Source: Roseiarcus sp963820775 | GTDB lineage: Bacteria > Pseudomonadota > Alphaproteobacteria > Rhizobiales > Beijerinckiaceae | Reading direction: 5' to 3' | Assembly: GCA_963820775.1 (NCBI GenBank) | Contig: CAWGBF010000011.1 | Coordinates: 124,001 to 188,000, forward strand | Length of the DNA: 64,000 nucleotides | Shown: in pieces, positions 52,161-61,462 of the stretch | How the letters are laid out: each line of letters opens with the position of its first letter | Numbering within the stretch: the stretch's first letter is position 1 | Position numbers and translations under genes: made by a program | Notes under the pieces: generated by a model | What the model saw: only the letters and a program-made list of their open reading frames with translations | Databases searched by the model: none | What the model was told of the DNA's origin: nothing

Positions 52161-52834
52161 GGCAACGCCTCAAGGAAGGATTTCGACGGCGCGACCGCCC
52201 CGAACACGCCGCCCTGCATCTTGATCATCTTGAGCGCCGCGAGATGATTGCCGTAGTCCGTCGCGGCGCAGCAATCCTCGAGCAGCAGGCACTCAAAGCC
52301 CCGGTCGTTGGCCTCGCGCATCGTCGTGTGCACGCAGACGTCGGTGGTGATCCCGGTGAGCACGAGATTGTCGATGCCGCGCGTGCGCATCATGAGTTCG
52401 AGATCGGTCGCGCAGAACGAGCCCTTGCCCGGCTTGTCGATGATCGGCTCACCGGGCAGCGGCTTCAATTCGTCGATGATATCCCAACCCGGCTCGCCAC
52501 GCACGAGGATGCGTCCGCAAGGGCCCTTGTCGCCGATGCCGGCGCCGATCCGTTGCGAGCGCCAGCGCTTGTTGTCGGGGAGGTCGGCGAGATCGGGGCG
52601 ATGGCCCTCGCGGGTGTGGAAAATGTGGTAGCCCTTTGCGCGCGCCGCTTCGAGCAGCGCCTTGATCGGCCCGATCGGGGCCTGCGTGAGCGACAGATCG
52701 TAACCCATCGAGTCGACATAGCCGCCCTTGCCGCAGAAGTCGGTCTGCATGTCGATGACAATGATGGCGGTGTTGTCCGGCCGCCAATCGCCGTTATAGG
52801 GCCACGGATAGGGGTCGGCTTCGAACGTGGGCAT
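52157..52834 (-). CDS. biuH: biuret amidohydrolase BiuH
   Basis: The 225-residue isochorismatase-fold enzyme hydrolyses biuret to allophanate and ammonia. The triad D28 (IIVIDMQTDF), K134 (IIDKPGKGSF) and C167 (ITTDVCVHTT) has the same spacing as D36/K142/C175 of the Rhizobium enzyme. EADPYPWPYNGDWRPDNTA and RWRSQRIGAGIGDKGPCGRI are near-diagnostic. Biuret arises by spontaneous decarboxylation of 1-carboxybiuret, so BiuH bypasses or rescues the AtzEG step. It overlaps the ABC ATPase gene by four bases and follows the formamidase gene after three. Confidence 0.95.
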   Translation of the reverse strand: MPTFEADPYPWPYNGDWRPDNTAIIVIDMQTDFCGKGGYVDSMGYDLSLTQAPIGPIKALLEAARAKGYHIFHTREGHRPDLADLPDNKRWRSQRIGAGIGDKGPCGRILVRGEPGWDIIDELKPLPGEPIIDKPGKGSFCATDLELMMRTRGIDNLVLTGITTDVCVHTTMREANDRGFECLLLEDCCAATDYGNHLAALKMIKMQGGVFGAVAPSKSFLEALP

Positions 52835-52837
52835 CGT

Positions 52838-53854
52838 CTATTCCGCGGCTTGCGACAGCTTGTCGCCGTAGCGACGGGACGGCTTTGGGAAGCCGTAGGC
52901 GGTTCCGTCCTTGTGGACGACCTCGTCCTCCCAGGGCAGGCGATAGCGGCCGGCGACGAGATCCTGCATGAAGGTGTAGGGACAATCGCCCGCGCCGCCC
53001 GCGACCGCCGTCAAGCCGCGATGGCCGAGCTGATAAATGTTGTTCTCGACCGCCCAGTGCTTGCGCGCCTCGCGGATGAGATCTGGCCTCAACTCGGCGG
53101 TGATGATTTCGTCGGGTCGTCCCGTCGTTCCTTCTGCAAGGATCGAGCCGTCGAAATTGACGATCATGCCTTCGCCCATGGAATCGAAGTCGCCGTCCGA
53201 GCCGCACATGCAGACATTGGCGGTCGCCATCAGGTTCTGGAAGCTGTTGGCCTGGTTGGTGAAGCGCCAGGCGGCGCGGATCGGCGCTGTATAGCCTGCT
53301 GTGCGGATCATGATTTCGGCGCCCTTGTAGGCGCATTCGCGCGCCATTTCGGGGAACATGCCGTCGTGGCAGATGATGAGCGCGAGCTTTGCGCCCTTCG
53401 GGCCGTCGCAGACGGGGATGCCGATATCGCCCGGCTCCCACGGCTCGACCGGGGTCCAGGGATGCATCTTCCGGTAGTAGAGCTTGAGCTCTCCCGCGTC
53501 GTTGATGATCACGCCCGAATTGTAAGGGTTCCCGTGCGGATTGAACTCCATGATGGAGAAGCAGCCCCAGATGCGGTTGAAGCGGCAGGCCTGCTTGAAC
53601 GCTGCGATCTCCGGCCCGTCGCGCGAACACATGATCGCCGGATTCATGTCCATCGACAGGCCATGCAGAGAATATTCAGGGAAGACGACAAGATCCATTG
53701 TCGCCATGTTGCGGCGCGCCTTGCCTACCGTAGCCACGATCTTTTGCGTCTGCGCGGCCAGGTCCGCGGGGGTGGCCACGACGGGCAACTGCAACTGCAC
53801 GACGCCGACAACGACGCCGTTTGGAGACTTGTTGAGGCCGCCGAGACCGTTCAT
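52838..53854 (-). CDS. formamidase/aliphatic amidase (nitrilase superfamily)
   Basis: The 338-residue CN-hydrolase family amidase has the triad E60 (DLVVFPEYSLHG), K129 (LYYRKMHPWTPVEPWEPG) and C162 (ALIICHDGMFPEMAREC), the AmiF pattern. Substitutions of AmiF versus AmiE cannot be resolved by eye, but length and the HPWTPVEPWEPG block favour formamidase, giving formate plus ammonia. GGAGGAG-like sequence precedes ATG 53854. It sits between transporter permeases and biuH, which suggests formamide or a short amide is released or imported with the other N-sources. Confidence 0.9.
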   Translation of the reverse strand: MNGLGGLNKSPNGVVVGVVQLQLPVVATPADLAAQTQKIVATVGKARRNMATMDLVVFPEYSLHGLSMDMNPAIMCSRDGPEIAAFKQACRFNRIWGCFSIMEFNPHGNPYNSGVIINDAGELKLYYRKMHPWTPVEPWEPGDIGIPVCDGPKGAKLALIICHDGMFPEMARECAYKGAEIMIRTAGYTAPIRAAWRFTNQANSFQNLMATANVCMCGSDGDFDSMGEGMIVNFDGSILAEGTTGRPDEIITAELRPDLIREARKHWAVENNIYQLGHRGLTAVAGGAGDCPYTFMQDLVAGRYRLPWEDEVVHKDGTAYGFPKPSRRYGDKLSQAAE

Positions 53855-53887
53855 CGCTCCTCCTGTCGCCCCAGGTCCGCCGGCCGC

Positions 53888-54802
53888 CTACTTCGCCATC
53901 GACAGCTCGCCCGGCATGTCGCGCGCGGAATGCTTGGCGCTCGAGGTCGCGATCATGATGGCGAGGGTGAGGATGTAGGGCGCGGCGTTGAAGAAGTAAT
54001 AGCCCTCATTGATCCCGACCGACTGCAGCGACGGGCCGATCGCGCCCGCCGCGCCGAAGAGAAGGGCGGCGGCGACGCACCGCAGCGGGTTCCAGCGGGC
54101 GAAGATGACAAGCGCGACGGCCATCAGCCCCTGCCCGGACGACAGGCCCTGGTTCCATGAGCCGGGATAGGACAGCGACAGGAAGGCGCCGCCGACGCCG
54201 GCGAGGAATCCGCCGGCGGTCGTCGTCAGGAGCCGCACCAGGTTGACGGAAATGCCCATGGCGAGCGCCGCCGCGGCGCTGTCGCCAACCGTACGCACAA
54301 CCAAGCCCCAGCGCGTGTTGCGGAAGGACCAGGCCATCAGCAGCGCGATCGCGATCCCGACGAAGAAAAGCGGATTGACTTGCAGCGCGCTTTTCAAGCT
54401 CGCGCTGTCGCTCCAGAAGCCGAGTGGGATCGAGCCAAGCCGCGGCGCGGTCGGTTGGATGTAGGGCTTGCCGAAGAAGAAGGCGACGCCGACGCCGAAC
54501 AGCATCATGGCGATGCCCACCGCGACGTCGTTGACCCGCGGCAGGCCGCAGATCGAGCCGTGCATCGCGCCGAGCGCGGAGCCCGCTACGCCCGCGGCCA
54601 AGACGCCGACCCATGGATTGCCGGAATGATAGGAAGCCGCGTAGGCCACCATGGCCCCGAGCACCAGCGTGCCTTCGAGCCCAAGGTTGACCCGTCCCGA
54701 TTTCTCCGTAAGGCACTCGCCGAGCGCGACGAACATGAATGGGGTCGAGACGCGAATCGCGCCCCCCAACATGGCGATCAGGACCGTGAGAACGTCGCTC
54801 AT
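53888..54802 (-). CDS. BMP-family ABC transporter permease 2
   Basis: The 304-residue inner-membrane permease of the BPD_transp_2 family (YufQ/NupQ-like) contains AIRVSTPFMFVALGECLTEK and SGRVNLGLEGTLVLGAMVAY, the typical N-terminus where NLGxEG faces the ATPase, and ALVIFARWNPLRCVAAALLF near the end. It overlaps permease 1 by four bases. Substrates of this family are nucleosides and purine-like compounds. Confidence 0.92.
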   Translation of the reverse strand: MSDVLTVLIAMLGGAIRVSTPFMFVALGECLTEKSGRVNLGLEGTLVLGAMVAYAASYHSGNPWVGVLAAGVAGSALGAMHGSICGLPRVNDVAVGIAMMLFGVGVAFFFGKPYIQPTAPRLGSIPLGFWSDSASLKSALQVNPLFFVGIAIALLMAWSFRNTRWGLVVRTVGDSAAAALAMGISVNLVRLLTTTAGGFLAGVGGAFLSLSYPGSWNQGLSSGQGLMAVALVIFARWNPLRCVAAALLFGAAGAIGPSLQSVGINEGYYFFNAAPYILTLAIMIATSSAKHSARDMPGELSMAK

Positions 54803-55941
54803 GTTCGGTCATTCCCGGCGCGCGGCTTGAAGATCGAGAACCGGCCGTAGAGCGTCTCGGAGGTCAAGAGCACGACGAAAATCAGGCCCTCGAGGACCTG
54901 CACGGTCGCGTCGGGCAGACCCATGCGTCGCTGGATGAGACCGCCGGCGGCGACGATGCCGCCAAATAGGATCGCCACGGGCGGAATGACGAGTGGATTG
55001 TGCCGCGCCAGGAACGAGACGAGAATGCCGGTGAAGCCGTAGCCAGCGGCGAGCGAAGCGTTCGCGCGTCCCTGGATCGCCGCCACTTCGAAGAAGCCGG
55101 CGAGCCCGGCGCAGGCGCCCGCGATCGCGGAACAGGCGACGATGAGGCGCCCGACCGGGAGCCCTTGTGCGAGAGCGGCGCGAAAGTTGCCGCCCGTCAC
55201 CCGCGCCGCGAAGCCGAAAGTCGTACGCGTCATCAGGAAATAGAGGCCGACGCACAGAGCGAGGCCGAACACGATTCCCCAATGGACCTCGGTGCCGGGA
55301 ATCACTCCGACCATATAATCCTTGCCGAGCGGCTTGGTTGACGGCTTGTTCGGGTCCGACAGGTCGCGCAGCGCGCCCTCGACGAAGAAATTCATGATGG
55401 CGATGCCGATGTACGTCAGCAGCAGTGAGGAGATCGTCTCGTTGACGCCGCGCGCGTAGCGCAGGAACCCGGCGAGGCCGACCCAGAAGCCGCCGACGAT
55501 CATCGCGAAAATCGCCATGATGATGAGCGTCGGAATCGGCGGTACGCGGCCAAGCATTGGAATCGCCAGCACCGCCGAGGCGAAGCCGCCGAGCACCAGC
55601 GCCCCTTCGCCGCCGATCATGATGAGGCCGATCCGGCCGGGGATCGCGACCGCGAGCGCCGTCAGGATGAGAGGCGCCGAGCGCTGCAGGGTATTCTGCA
55701 ACGAGAACGAGGTTCCGAAGCCGCCTCGCCAGACATAGGAGACAAAGTCGACCGGCGACTTTCCGATCGCCAGCAAAAAGACTGCAAACAGAGCCGCCGC
55801 GATCAGAAGCGCAATAAGCGGAATGACGACATATTCGGAGTTGCTGCGAAACCGCGCGGCAAAGTCCGACCCTGCCGCTCGCGTCGCGACCGGTCTGACG
55901 ATGTCGTGCGGGGCGCCAGTTGCGAGGGGCGCGTTCGACAT
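54799..55941 (-). CDS. BMP-family ABC transporter permease 1
   Basis: The 380-residue permease (YufP/NupP-like) has a cytoplasmic N-terminus and about nine helices (VVIPLIALLIAAALFAVFLL, GRIGLIMIGGEGALVLGGFA with the GGEG element, LAARHNPLVIPPVAILFGGI). It is the larger of the two permeases, as usual for the family. The gene follows the bmp binding-protein gene by 19 bases. Confidence 0.92.
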   Translation of the reverse strand: MSNAPLATGAPHDIVRPVATRAAGSDFAARFRSNSEYVVIPLIALLIAAALFAVFLLAIGKSPVDFVSYVWRGGFGTSFSLQNTLQRSAPLILTALAVAIPGRIGLIMIGGEGALVLGGFASAVLAIPMLGRVPPIPTLIIMAIFAMIVGGFWVGLAGFLRYARGVNETISSLLLTYIGIAIMNFFVEGALRDLSDPNKPSTKPLGKDYMVGVIPGTEVHWGIVFGLALCVGLYFLMTRTTFGFAARVTGGNFRAALAQGLPVGRLIVACSAIAGACAGLAGFFEVAAIQGRANASLAAGYGFTGILVSFLARHNPLVIPPVAILFGGIVAAGGLIQRRMGLPDATVQVLEGLIFVVLLTSETLYGRFSIFKPRAGNDRT

Positions 55942-55960
55942 CGGCCCGTCCCCTTCGCTT

Positions 55961-57079
55961 TCAGGTCGTCGAGCCGACGACGCCCTCCAGCAGGTAATCC
56001 ATCTTGTCGAGGAAAGGGTCGAGATTGTCGTAGGTCTTGTCGATCACCACCTTGCCTGTCTTGTTGTCCTTCAGAGGACCGACGTAGATTGGAACTTTCT
56101 TTTTCATGTCTGCGATCGCCGCCGTCGCCGCGGCTTTGGCCTCCTCGGTGGCGCCGGCGCCGAACGGGGTGTTCTGAACGAAATCGACCTCATAGCCGCC
56201 GGCGGTGAAGTTCGGCAGCTCCTTGCCTTCGGCGAGATCGCCAGCGTAGCCCTTGTAGATCGTGATCCACTTGTACTCGGCGCCAGTAATGAAGCCTTTG
56301 GGCGCGAGCGGCGCCTGGCTCGCATTGTGACCGCAGCTTTTGACGCCGCGCTTCTCGGCCGTCTCGATCACCACCTTCGGCCCATCGACGTGGCAAGTGA
56401 TGACGTCGCACCCAGCGTCGACCAGGGCGTTAGCGGACTCCGCTTCGCGCACCGGCATCGACCAGTCACCTGTGAAGATGACCTGGACGATCGCTTTGGG
56501 GTTGACCTTCCTGGCGCCCAGCATGAACGAATTGATGTTGCTCAGCACGCTCGCGATCGGCTTGGCCGCGACGAAGCCGAGCTTGTTGGTCTTGGTCGAC
56601 AGACCCGCCGCGACGCCGTCGACATAGTGCGCCTGGTTGAGATAGCCGAAATAGGAGCCGGCGTTCTTCGGGTCGGTGTCCTTGTTCCAGAGCGGCGCCG
56701 CATGGCGAAACTGGACGTCAGGATATTTCTTCGCCAGGTCGACTACGAACGGCTTGTAATAACCGAAGGAGGTCGCGAGGATGAGGCCGGCGCCGTCGAG
56801 ATTGATCATCGATTCCATCGACTTCGAGACCGCGTCGGTCTCGGGCACGTTCTCCTCCTCGGCCACCTTCACGCCCGGCACCAGTTTCAGGGCCTCGACC
56901 GCGACCGCGTGCGCCTGGTTCCAGCCGAAATCGTCGCGCGCGCCGACATAGACGATGCCGACCGTGAGATCTTTGGCGGCGAAGGCGCGGCCGGCGACGC
57001 CGAGATTCAGCGTCGCGCCCCCGACCCCGAGGGCCGCCGATTTCAGGAGCGCGCGGCGGGAAATTTCCGTTGCAGTCAT
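55961..57079 (-). CDS. BMP-family (PnrA-like) substrate-binding protein
   Basis: The 372-residue periplasmic protein has a twin-arginine-like leader (ISRRALLKSAALGVGGATLN, residues 5-24) and a BMP domain: VGIVYVGARDDFGWNQAHAV, ILATSFGYYKPFVVDLAKKY, GYLNQAHYVDGVAAGLSTKT and VDAGCDVITCHVDGPKVVIE. PnrA/BmpA proteins bind purine nucleosides or related heterocycles. It is the first gene of the long minus-strand operon that continues into formamidase, biuH and atzGEH. Confidence 0.93.
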   Translation of the reverse strand: MTATEISRRALLKSAALGVGGATLNLGVAGRAFAAKDLTVGIVYVGARDDFGWNQAHAVAVEALKLVPGVKVAEEENVPETDAVSKSMESMINLDGAGLILATSFGYYKPFVVDLAKKYPDVQFRHAAPLWNKDTDPKNAGSYFGYLNQAHYVDGVAAGLSTKTNKLGFVAAKPIASVLSNINSFMLGARKVNPKAIVQVIFTGDWSMPVREAESANALVDAGCDVITCHVDGPKVVIETAEKRGVKSCGHNASQAPLAPKGFITGAEYKWITIYKGYAGDLAEGKELPNFTAGGYEVDFVQNTPFGAGATEEAKAAATAAIADMKKKVPIYVGPLKDNKTGKVVIDKTYDNLDPFLDKMDYLLEGVVGSTT

Positions 57080-57133
57080 CGCGGACGACCTCTTTCTTTA
57101 CCTTCGGCGTGGAATGCCGCTCTCTGTCCCGCG

Positions 57134-57149
57134 TTCGCAATGTTCATGC
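57134..57149 (-). promoter_or_regulatory. weak sigma-54-like core upstream of the bmp operon
   Basis: Read on the minus strand, CGGCATGAACATTGCG has GG-N10-GC (consensus TGGCAC-N5-TTGCA, three mismatches outside the core) about 55 bases before the bmp start codon. Because GG-N10-GC occurs often by chance in GC-rich DNA, this is only a candidate. Confidence 0.3.
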
Positions 57150-57220
57150 CGCAAGTTGCAGCCATTGTCATGCGCGCTCGAGGCGCAGGGCGCGCGAAAG
57201 GCGGCCTGAATTTTTGGCCG

Positions 57221-57241
57221 GGCGCCCGATTGTTGGGCGCC
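57221..57241. promoter_or_regulatory. inverted repeat in the bmp/atzF divergent promoter region
   Basis: GGCGCCC-GATTGTT-GGGCGCC is a 7-base perfect inverted repeat centred between the divergent bmp and atzF genes. It could be the operator for a common regulator; no regulator gene is visible in 44-64 kb. Confidence 0.4.
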
Positions 57242-57364
57242 TAACGTCATATCGCTTCGAAGGGCTCGCGCGGGGCGGGAATCGTGGATGAGCCTGCCTC
57301 TTGCATGGGCTGACGAAATCGGCAGCGTTGCATAAACCTCGCCGCCAGACGGAGTCCCTGCCCG

Positions 57365-59153
57365 ATGACCGATACGATCGCAACGCTCCTCGAAGCTCAC
57401 GCGGACGGCAAGCCTCTGAGCGCGACGATCGAGGAGACCTACGACCGGATCGGCCGCCATGCCGATCCGGCGCTCTTCATCACGCTCCGGCCGAAAGCGG
57501 AGGCGCTGGCCGAGGCCGAACAGCTGCAGGAGAAAGGACCCGCCGGCAGGGCGCTGTTCGGCGTTCCCTTCGCGCGTCAAGGACAACATCGACGTCTCCG
57601 GTCTGCCGACGACCGCCGCTTGCCCTGCCTTCGCCTACACGCCCAAGCGTTCGGCCTTCGTCGTCGAGCGCCTCGAGCGCGCCGGGGCGATCGTGATCGG
57701 CAAGACGAATCTCGACCAGTTCGCCACCGGTCTTGTCGGAACGCGCTCCCCTTATGGCGTTCCGCGCAACGCGCTCCGCGCGGATCTGATCCCGGGCGGA
57801 TCGAGCTCCGGCTCCGCGGTCGCGGTCGCGGCGGGGCTTATCCCCTTTTCGCTTGGCACAGACACAGCGGGCTCAGGCCGCGTGCCGGCCGCGCTCAACG
57901 GAATTGTCGGGCTCAAGCCCTCGCTTGGGGCCCTGTCCGCTTCCGGGCTGGTTCCCGCCTGCCGGACGCTCGACACCATTTCCATCTTCGCGCTCGACGT
58001 CGCCGACGCGTTCAAGGTCTTCGAAGCAGCCGCAGCCTTCGATCCGGCGGACGCCTGGTCGCGGCCCTTTCCCCCGCCGGCGCGGTCCGGCTGGCCCAAG
58101 GGCCTGCGACTTGGCGTCCCGCACCGCGACCAACTCGAATTCTTCGGCGACAGGGAAGCCGAAGCCGCCTTCGCCCGCGACATCGCCGCAGCGCAGGGGC
58201 TCGGCGCGAATGTGGTCGAATTCGATATCGAGCCTTTCGCCGAGGTGGCGCGCCTGCTCTACGAAGGCCCGTGGGTCGCCGAGCGGTACGCCGCCACGAA
58301 GCCGCTGATCGAGAAGGACCCGGGCGCGCTCCATCCGGTGACGCTGGCGATCATAGAGGGGGCGCGGAAATTCGACGCGGTCGCGGCCTTCGAGGCGTCC
58401 TATAAGCTCGCCAGTCTCAGACGCCGGGCGCAGGGCGCGTGGGCCGCGTTCGATGCGATGGCGGTTCCGACCATCCCGCGCCCTTATACAGTCGCCGAAG
58501 TCGAGGCCGACCCGGTCCGCCTGAACTCGCGGCTCGGGACCTACACGAATTTCGTCAATCTGCTCGACCTTGCGGCCATCGCCTGCCCATCGGGCATGCG
58601 CGGCGACGGCGTTCCGTCGAGCCTGACGCTGATCGGCCCTTCGGGCGCGGATGGATACCTCGCCGGTTTGGCCGCCGAGATTCAGGGTCGCTCCGGCGTC
58701 CCGATGGGCGCGACCGGGCTCGCCGTCCCGCCGGTTGCGCCCGCGCCGGCGGTCCCGTCTTCCGGCCGCATCGCCCTCGCGGTGGTCGGCGCGCATCTCG
58801 CCGGATTGCCGCTCAATCCCGAGCTCGTCGCGCTCGGCGCCGCATTCCTCCGCGAGGCGGAGACGACAAGCGACTACCGCCTTTACGCGCTGCCGGGCTC
58901 CAAGCCGCCGAAGCCCGGTCTCCTGCGGATCGGGCACGGAGAGGGCGCCGCGATTCGGCTCGAGCTCTGGACGCTCGACAAGGCGGGCTTCGGCGCATTC
59001 GTCGCCGGGATTCCCGCTCCCCTCGGCATTGGGACGATCCGGCTTTCTGACGGATCGAGCGCCAAGGGCTTTCTGGTCGAGGCGGAGGCGGTCAAGGGCG
59101 CCGAGGACATCACCAAGTTCGGCGGCTGGCGAGCCTACCTCAGCGCCCGCTGA
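57365..59153 (+). pseudogene. atzF: allophanate hydrolase AtzF, frameshifted near the N-terminus
   Basis: Joined, the product is about 595 residues, the normal AtzF length. ATG 57365 begins MTDTIATLLEAHADGKPLSA and reaches GVPFA; one extra base at about 57574 moves the catalytic Lys segment VKDNIDVSGLPTTAACPAFA into the next frame, which then stays open. The Ser motifs are GGSSSGSAVAVAAGLIPFSL and SLGTDTAGSGRVPAALNGIV. The C-terminal domain (RIALAVVGAHLAGLPLNPEL, SDYRLYALPGSKPPKPGLLR) is unique to allophanate hydrolases. It completes biuret/cyanurate mineralisation to ammonia and CO2. It is divergent from the bmp operon. Confidence 0.9.
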
Positions 59154-59914
59154 ACCCGAGGGGCGCCCGCGCCGCGATCGCGCGGGGCGGCTGGCGCGCC
59201 CGACAGGATGAAACTGGGCACTCTTATGTTATTGTTATCGCCAAGGAATGGCGCGTCTTATTGGTTGGACGACGCGCACGGGCGCCTGCCGGCGGCGCGG
59301 TGGCTCGCCGCACGCGCTGATCGGCAGCCCGACGTCACGTTTGCCGCGCTTGTGGCTCAACGAGCTGCAAGGACGGCAGGACTTCGGCGTGGAGTTTATG
59401 CCTGGCTTCCTGAGCGATGCGCTTGAGCGCCTTCCCTGAGACGAACCGCTTCCTGGAGCCAATCTGGCTGGTCGCTCACCGTGGCGCCGTCGCGGCAGAA
59501 CGCGTTCGCACCTGGTACGAAGAGCTAGCGCGGATATGATGGAGGCGCAAAGTCAACTCAGCGTGGGAACCAATTCCGCCGAAGAGGAATGATTATGCCA
59601 AGCTCGTTTGCTTTGGTTTGATCGCAGCTAGAAGATCAGAGTTTTGGTCGGCAACAGTCTGGCGCGGCTGATGATGTTCACCCTGAGGACCTGCTTCGGC
59701 CGTTTTGCTGAAAGTGTCCTTGAACGACATATCGGGCTTATTTTTTCACGGCCCTGAGTGAGGATCAGCGGGCCTGCGACAAGCGATTTGAAAATGAAAA
59801 TGGCGCAGCACTGACGCGCCTAATATGGATCCACTGGGTAACGAGAGCGGGTGGGTGTACAATAGCGCCCAACCACGACTTGGAACATCGAAGGAAAGTT
59901 CGGTACTCCTGAAC
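59154..59914. other. gene-free stretch
   Basis: About 760 bases after atzF. Local composition is less GC-rich at 59580-59900. The frames here (for example the plus-strand one at 59248-59439) lack homology that I recognise. I see no terminator with a T-run except a TTTTTTC at about 59740 without a clear stem. Confidence 0.35.
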
Positions 59915-61366
59915 TCACACGCGGGGAATCGGACAAGGGCCTATCGCCTCTTCAAGTCCAGCCGCGATGGTGAGAATGCGTTGCTCCTCGAGCCACGGCG
60001 CGATGATCTGGAGACCGATCGGCAGGCCATCCCGTGAGAAGCCGCAAGGAATAGTCGCTGCAGGCAGCCCTATGAGGTTTATGGGCCAGGTAAACGGCGA
60101 CCATCCGAGATGCGGATCGACCTTGTGTCCGTCGATGTTGTCGACCCCGATGGCCCCAGCCTCGAACGCCGGAACCGCGACGGTCGGCGTGACGAGGACG
60201 GCCGATGATTTGAACAGTTCGATGAACGACGCGCGTAGATCGCTCCGGCGGTACCCCGCGACGATGTATTCGACCGCGCTGAATCCGCGCCCCTCCCGGA
60301 CGAGCTCCCGGTATCTCTCCTCGGATCGCGCGAAATCTTCCGAATCGCGAGCCGCCACCGCGGCCGCCTGCTCTGCATAGGCGATCGGCTTGAGCGTGAC
60401 TTCGAGGACGTCGGAAGGCAGTTTGATGGCGTCCTCGCTGACTTCCGCGCCGAGCCGACGCAGCACGTCGACGGCCTCGCCGAAGACACGGCGCACCTCC
60501 GGATCGACCGGCGCGTAGCCGAAATCGGCGGAGGCCGCGACGACTAGCCCCTTTAGGGACTGTGTCTTGGCCGAGTAAGCGCCGCCCGAAGTGGGGAGGC
60601 TGCCGGCGTCCCGGACGTCGTGGCCAGCGATAACCGATAGAAGCAGAGCCGCGTCCCCCACGCTCCGGGCGATCGGCCCGGTATGGGCCAGGGAAGCCCA
60701 TGACGGCGGCGAGAATCCGGGCGAGCGCGGCACGAGGCCGAAAGTGGGTTTGAGACCGATAACGCCGCAAAACGCCGAGGGCACGCGGATCGAGCCGACG
60801 CCATCCGTGCCGAGCGCCAGCGGGCCGCATCCCGTGGCGACGCCGACCGCCGCTCCACCGCTCGATCCGCCACTGGTATGGGCTGGATTCCACGGGTTGC
60901 GGGTAATCCCATCCACCGGGCTGTCCGCAGTCAGTTTGTACCCGGATTCGCAGGTGGTCGTCTTGCATGTCACGATGGCGCCGGCGCGACGAATTCGCTC
61001 GACCACCGCAGCGTCGCGCGGCGCGACGAAGGTGGCGAGCCCCGGAGCGCCGCCCCGGTACGGCGCGCCGGCGACATAAATCAGATCCTTGACGGTGATG
61101 GGGACGCCGGCAAGCGGTCCGGTAGGCCGGCCCGCTTTCCAGTCAGCGGTCGCCTTTTCGGCGTCCGCGCGGGCCTCCTCGAAGAGCGGCGCAGCCACCA
61201 TGTTGAGCCGCAGGTCGACATGTTCAATCTCGCCGATTACCGCTTCGATCACATCGCTCGGAGTCCAAGAACCCGACGCGTAACCTTCGACGAGACGGGA
61301 CGCCGACATCGAAGCGAGTTCGTTAGGCGCGGACGCCACACTGACTGCTAACGGCTCAATAGACAT
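59915..61366 (-). CDS. amidase (amidase-signature family)
   Basis: The 483-residue enzyme has the Ser-cisSer-Lys triad: Lys in AGVPITVKDLIYVAG (about residue 96), TSGGSSGGAAVGVATGCGPL (about 166-185) and the nucleophile in GTDGVGSIRVPSAFCGVIGL (about residue 195). It resembles GatA-like amidases of catabolic clusters and carries the Ser-rich signature without a C-terminal extra domain, so it is not a second AtzF. It follows the FAD-subunit gene of the XDH-like enzyme by about 100 bases on the same strand, which suggests it cleaves an amide formed from the hydroxylated heterocycle. Confidence 0.92.
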   Translation of the reverse strand: MSIEPLAVSVASAPNELASMSASRLVEGYASGSWTPSDVIEAVIGEIEHVDLRLNMVAAPLFEEARADAEKATADWKAGRPTGPLAGVPITVKDLIYVAGAPYRGGAPGLATFVAPRDAAVVERIRRAGAIVTCKTTTCESGYKLTADSPVDGITRNPWNPAHTSGGSSGGAAVGVATGCGPLALGTDGVGSIRVPSAFCGVIGLKPTFGLVPRSPGFSPPSWASLAHTGPIARSVGDAALLLSVIAGHDVRDAGSLPTSGGAYSAKTQSLKGLVVAASADFGYAPVDPEVRRVFGEAVDVLRRLGAEVSEDAIKLPSDVLEVTLKPIAYAEQAAAVAARDSEDFARSEERYRELVREGRGFSAVEYIVAGYRRSDLRASFIELFKSSAVLVTPTVAVPAFEAGAIGVDNIDGHKVDPHLGWSPFTWPINLIGLPAATIPCGFSRDGLPIGLQIIAPWLEEQRILTIAAGLEEAIGPCPIPRV

Positions 61367-61462
61367 AGGTTCTCGTCCTCGTTCGAGGTTGTGTTGGTAT
61401 CGGCGCGGGGATCGAAATCCCGGCGTTTCCTCTTTCCTGTGCGGATGGTGGCGGGCGCCCCG

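Noticed and set aside
52244..54160. 638-residue plus-strand open frame opposite BiuH, formamidase and a permease
   Set aside because: It covers three well-conserved genes on the other strand and shows no domain; high GC makes such long antisense frames common.
59208..59439. Short plus-strand frames after atzF
   Set aside because: No homology recognised, weak start context, and Arg/Ala-rich composition typical of chance frames.
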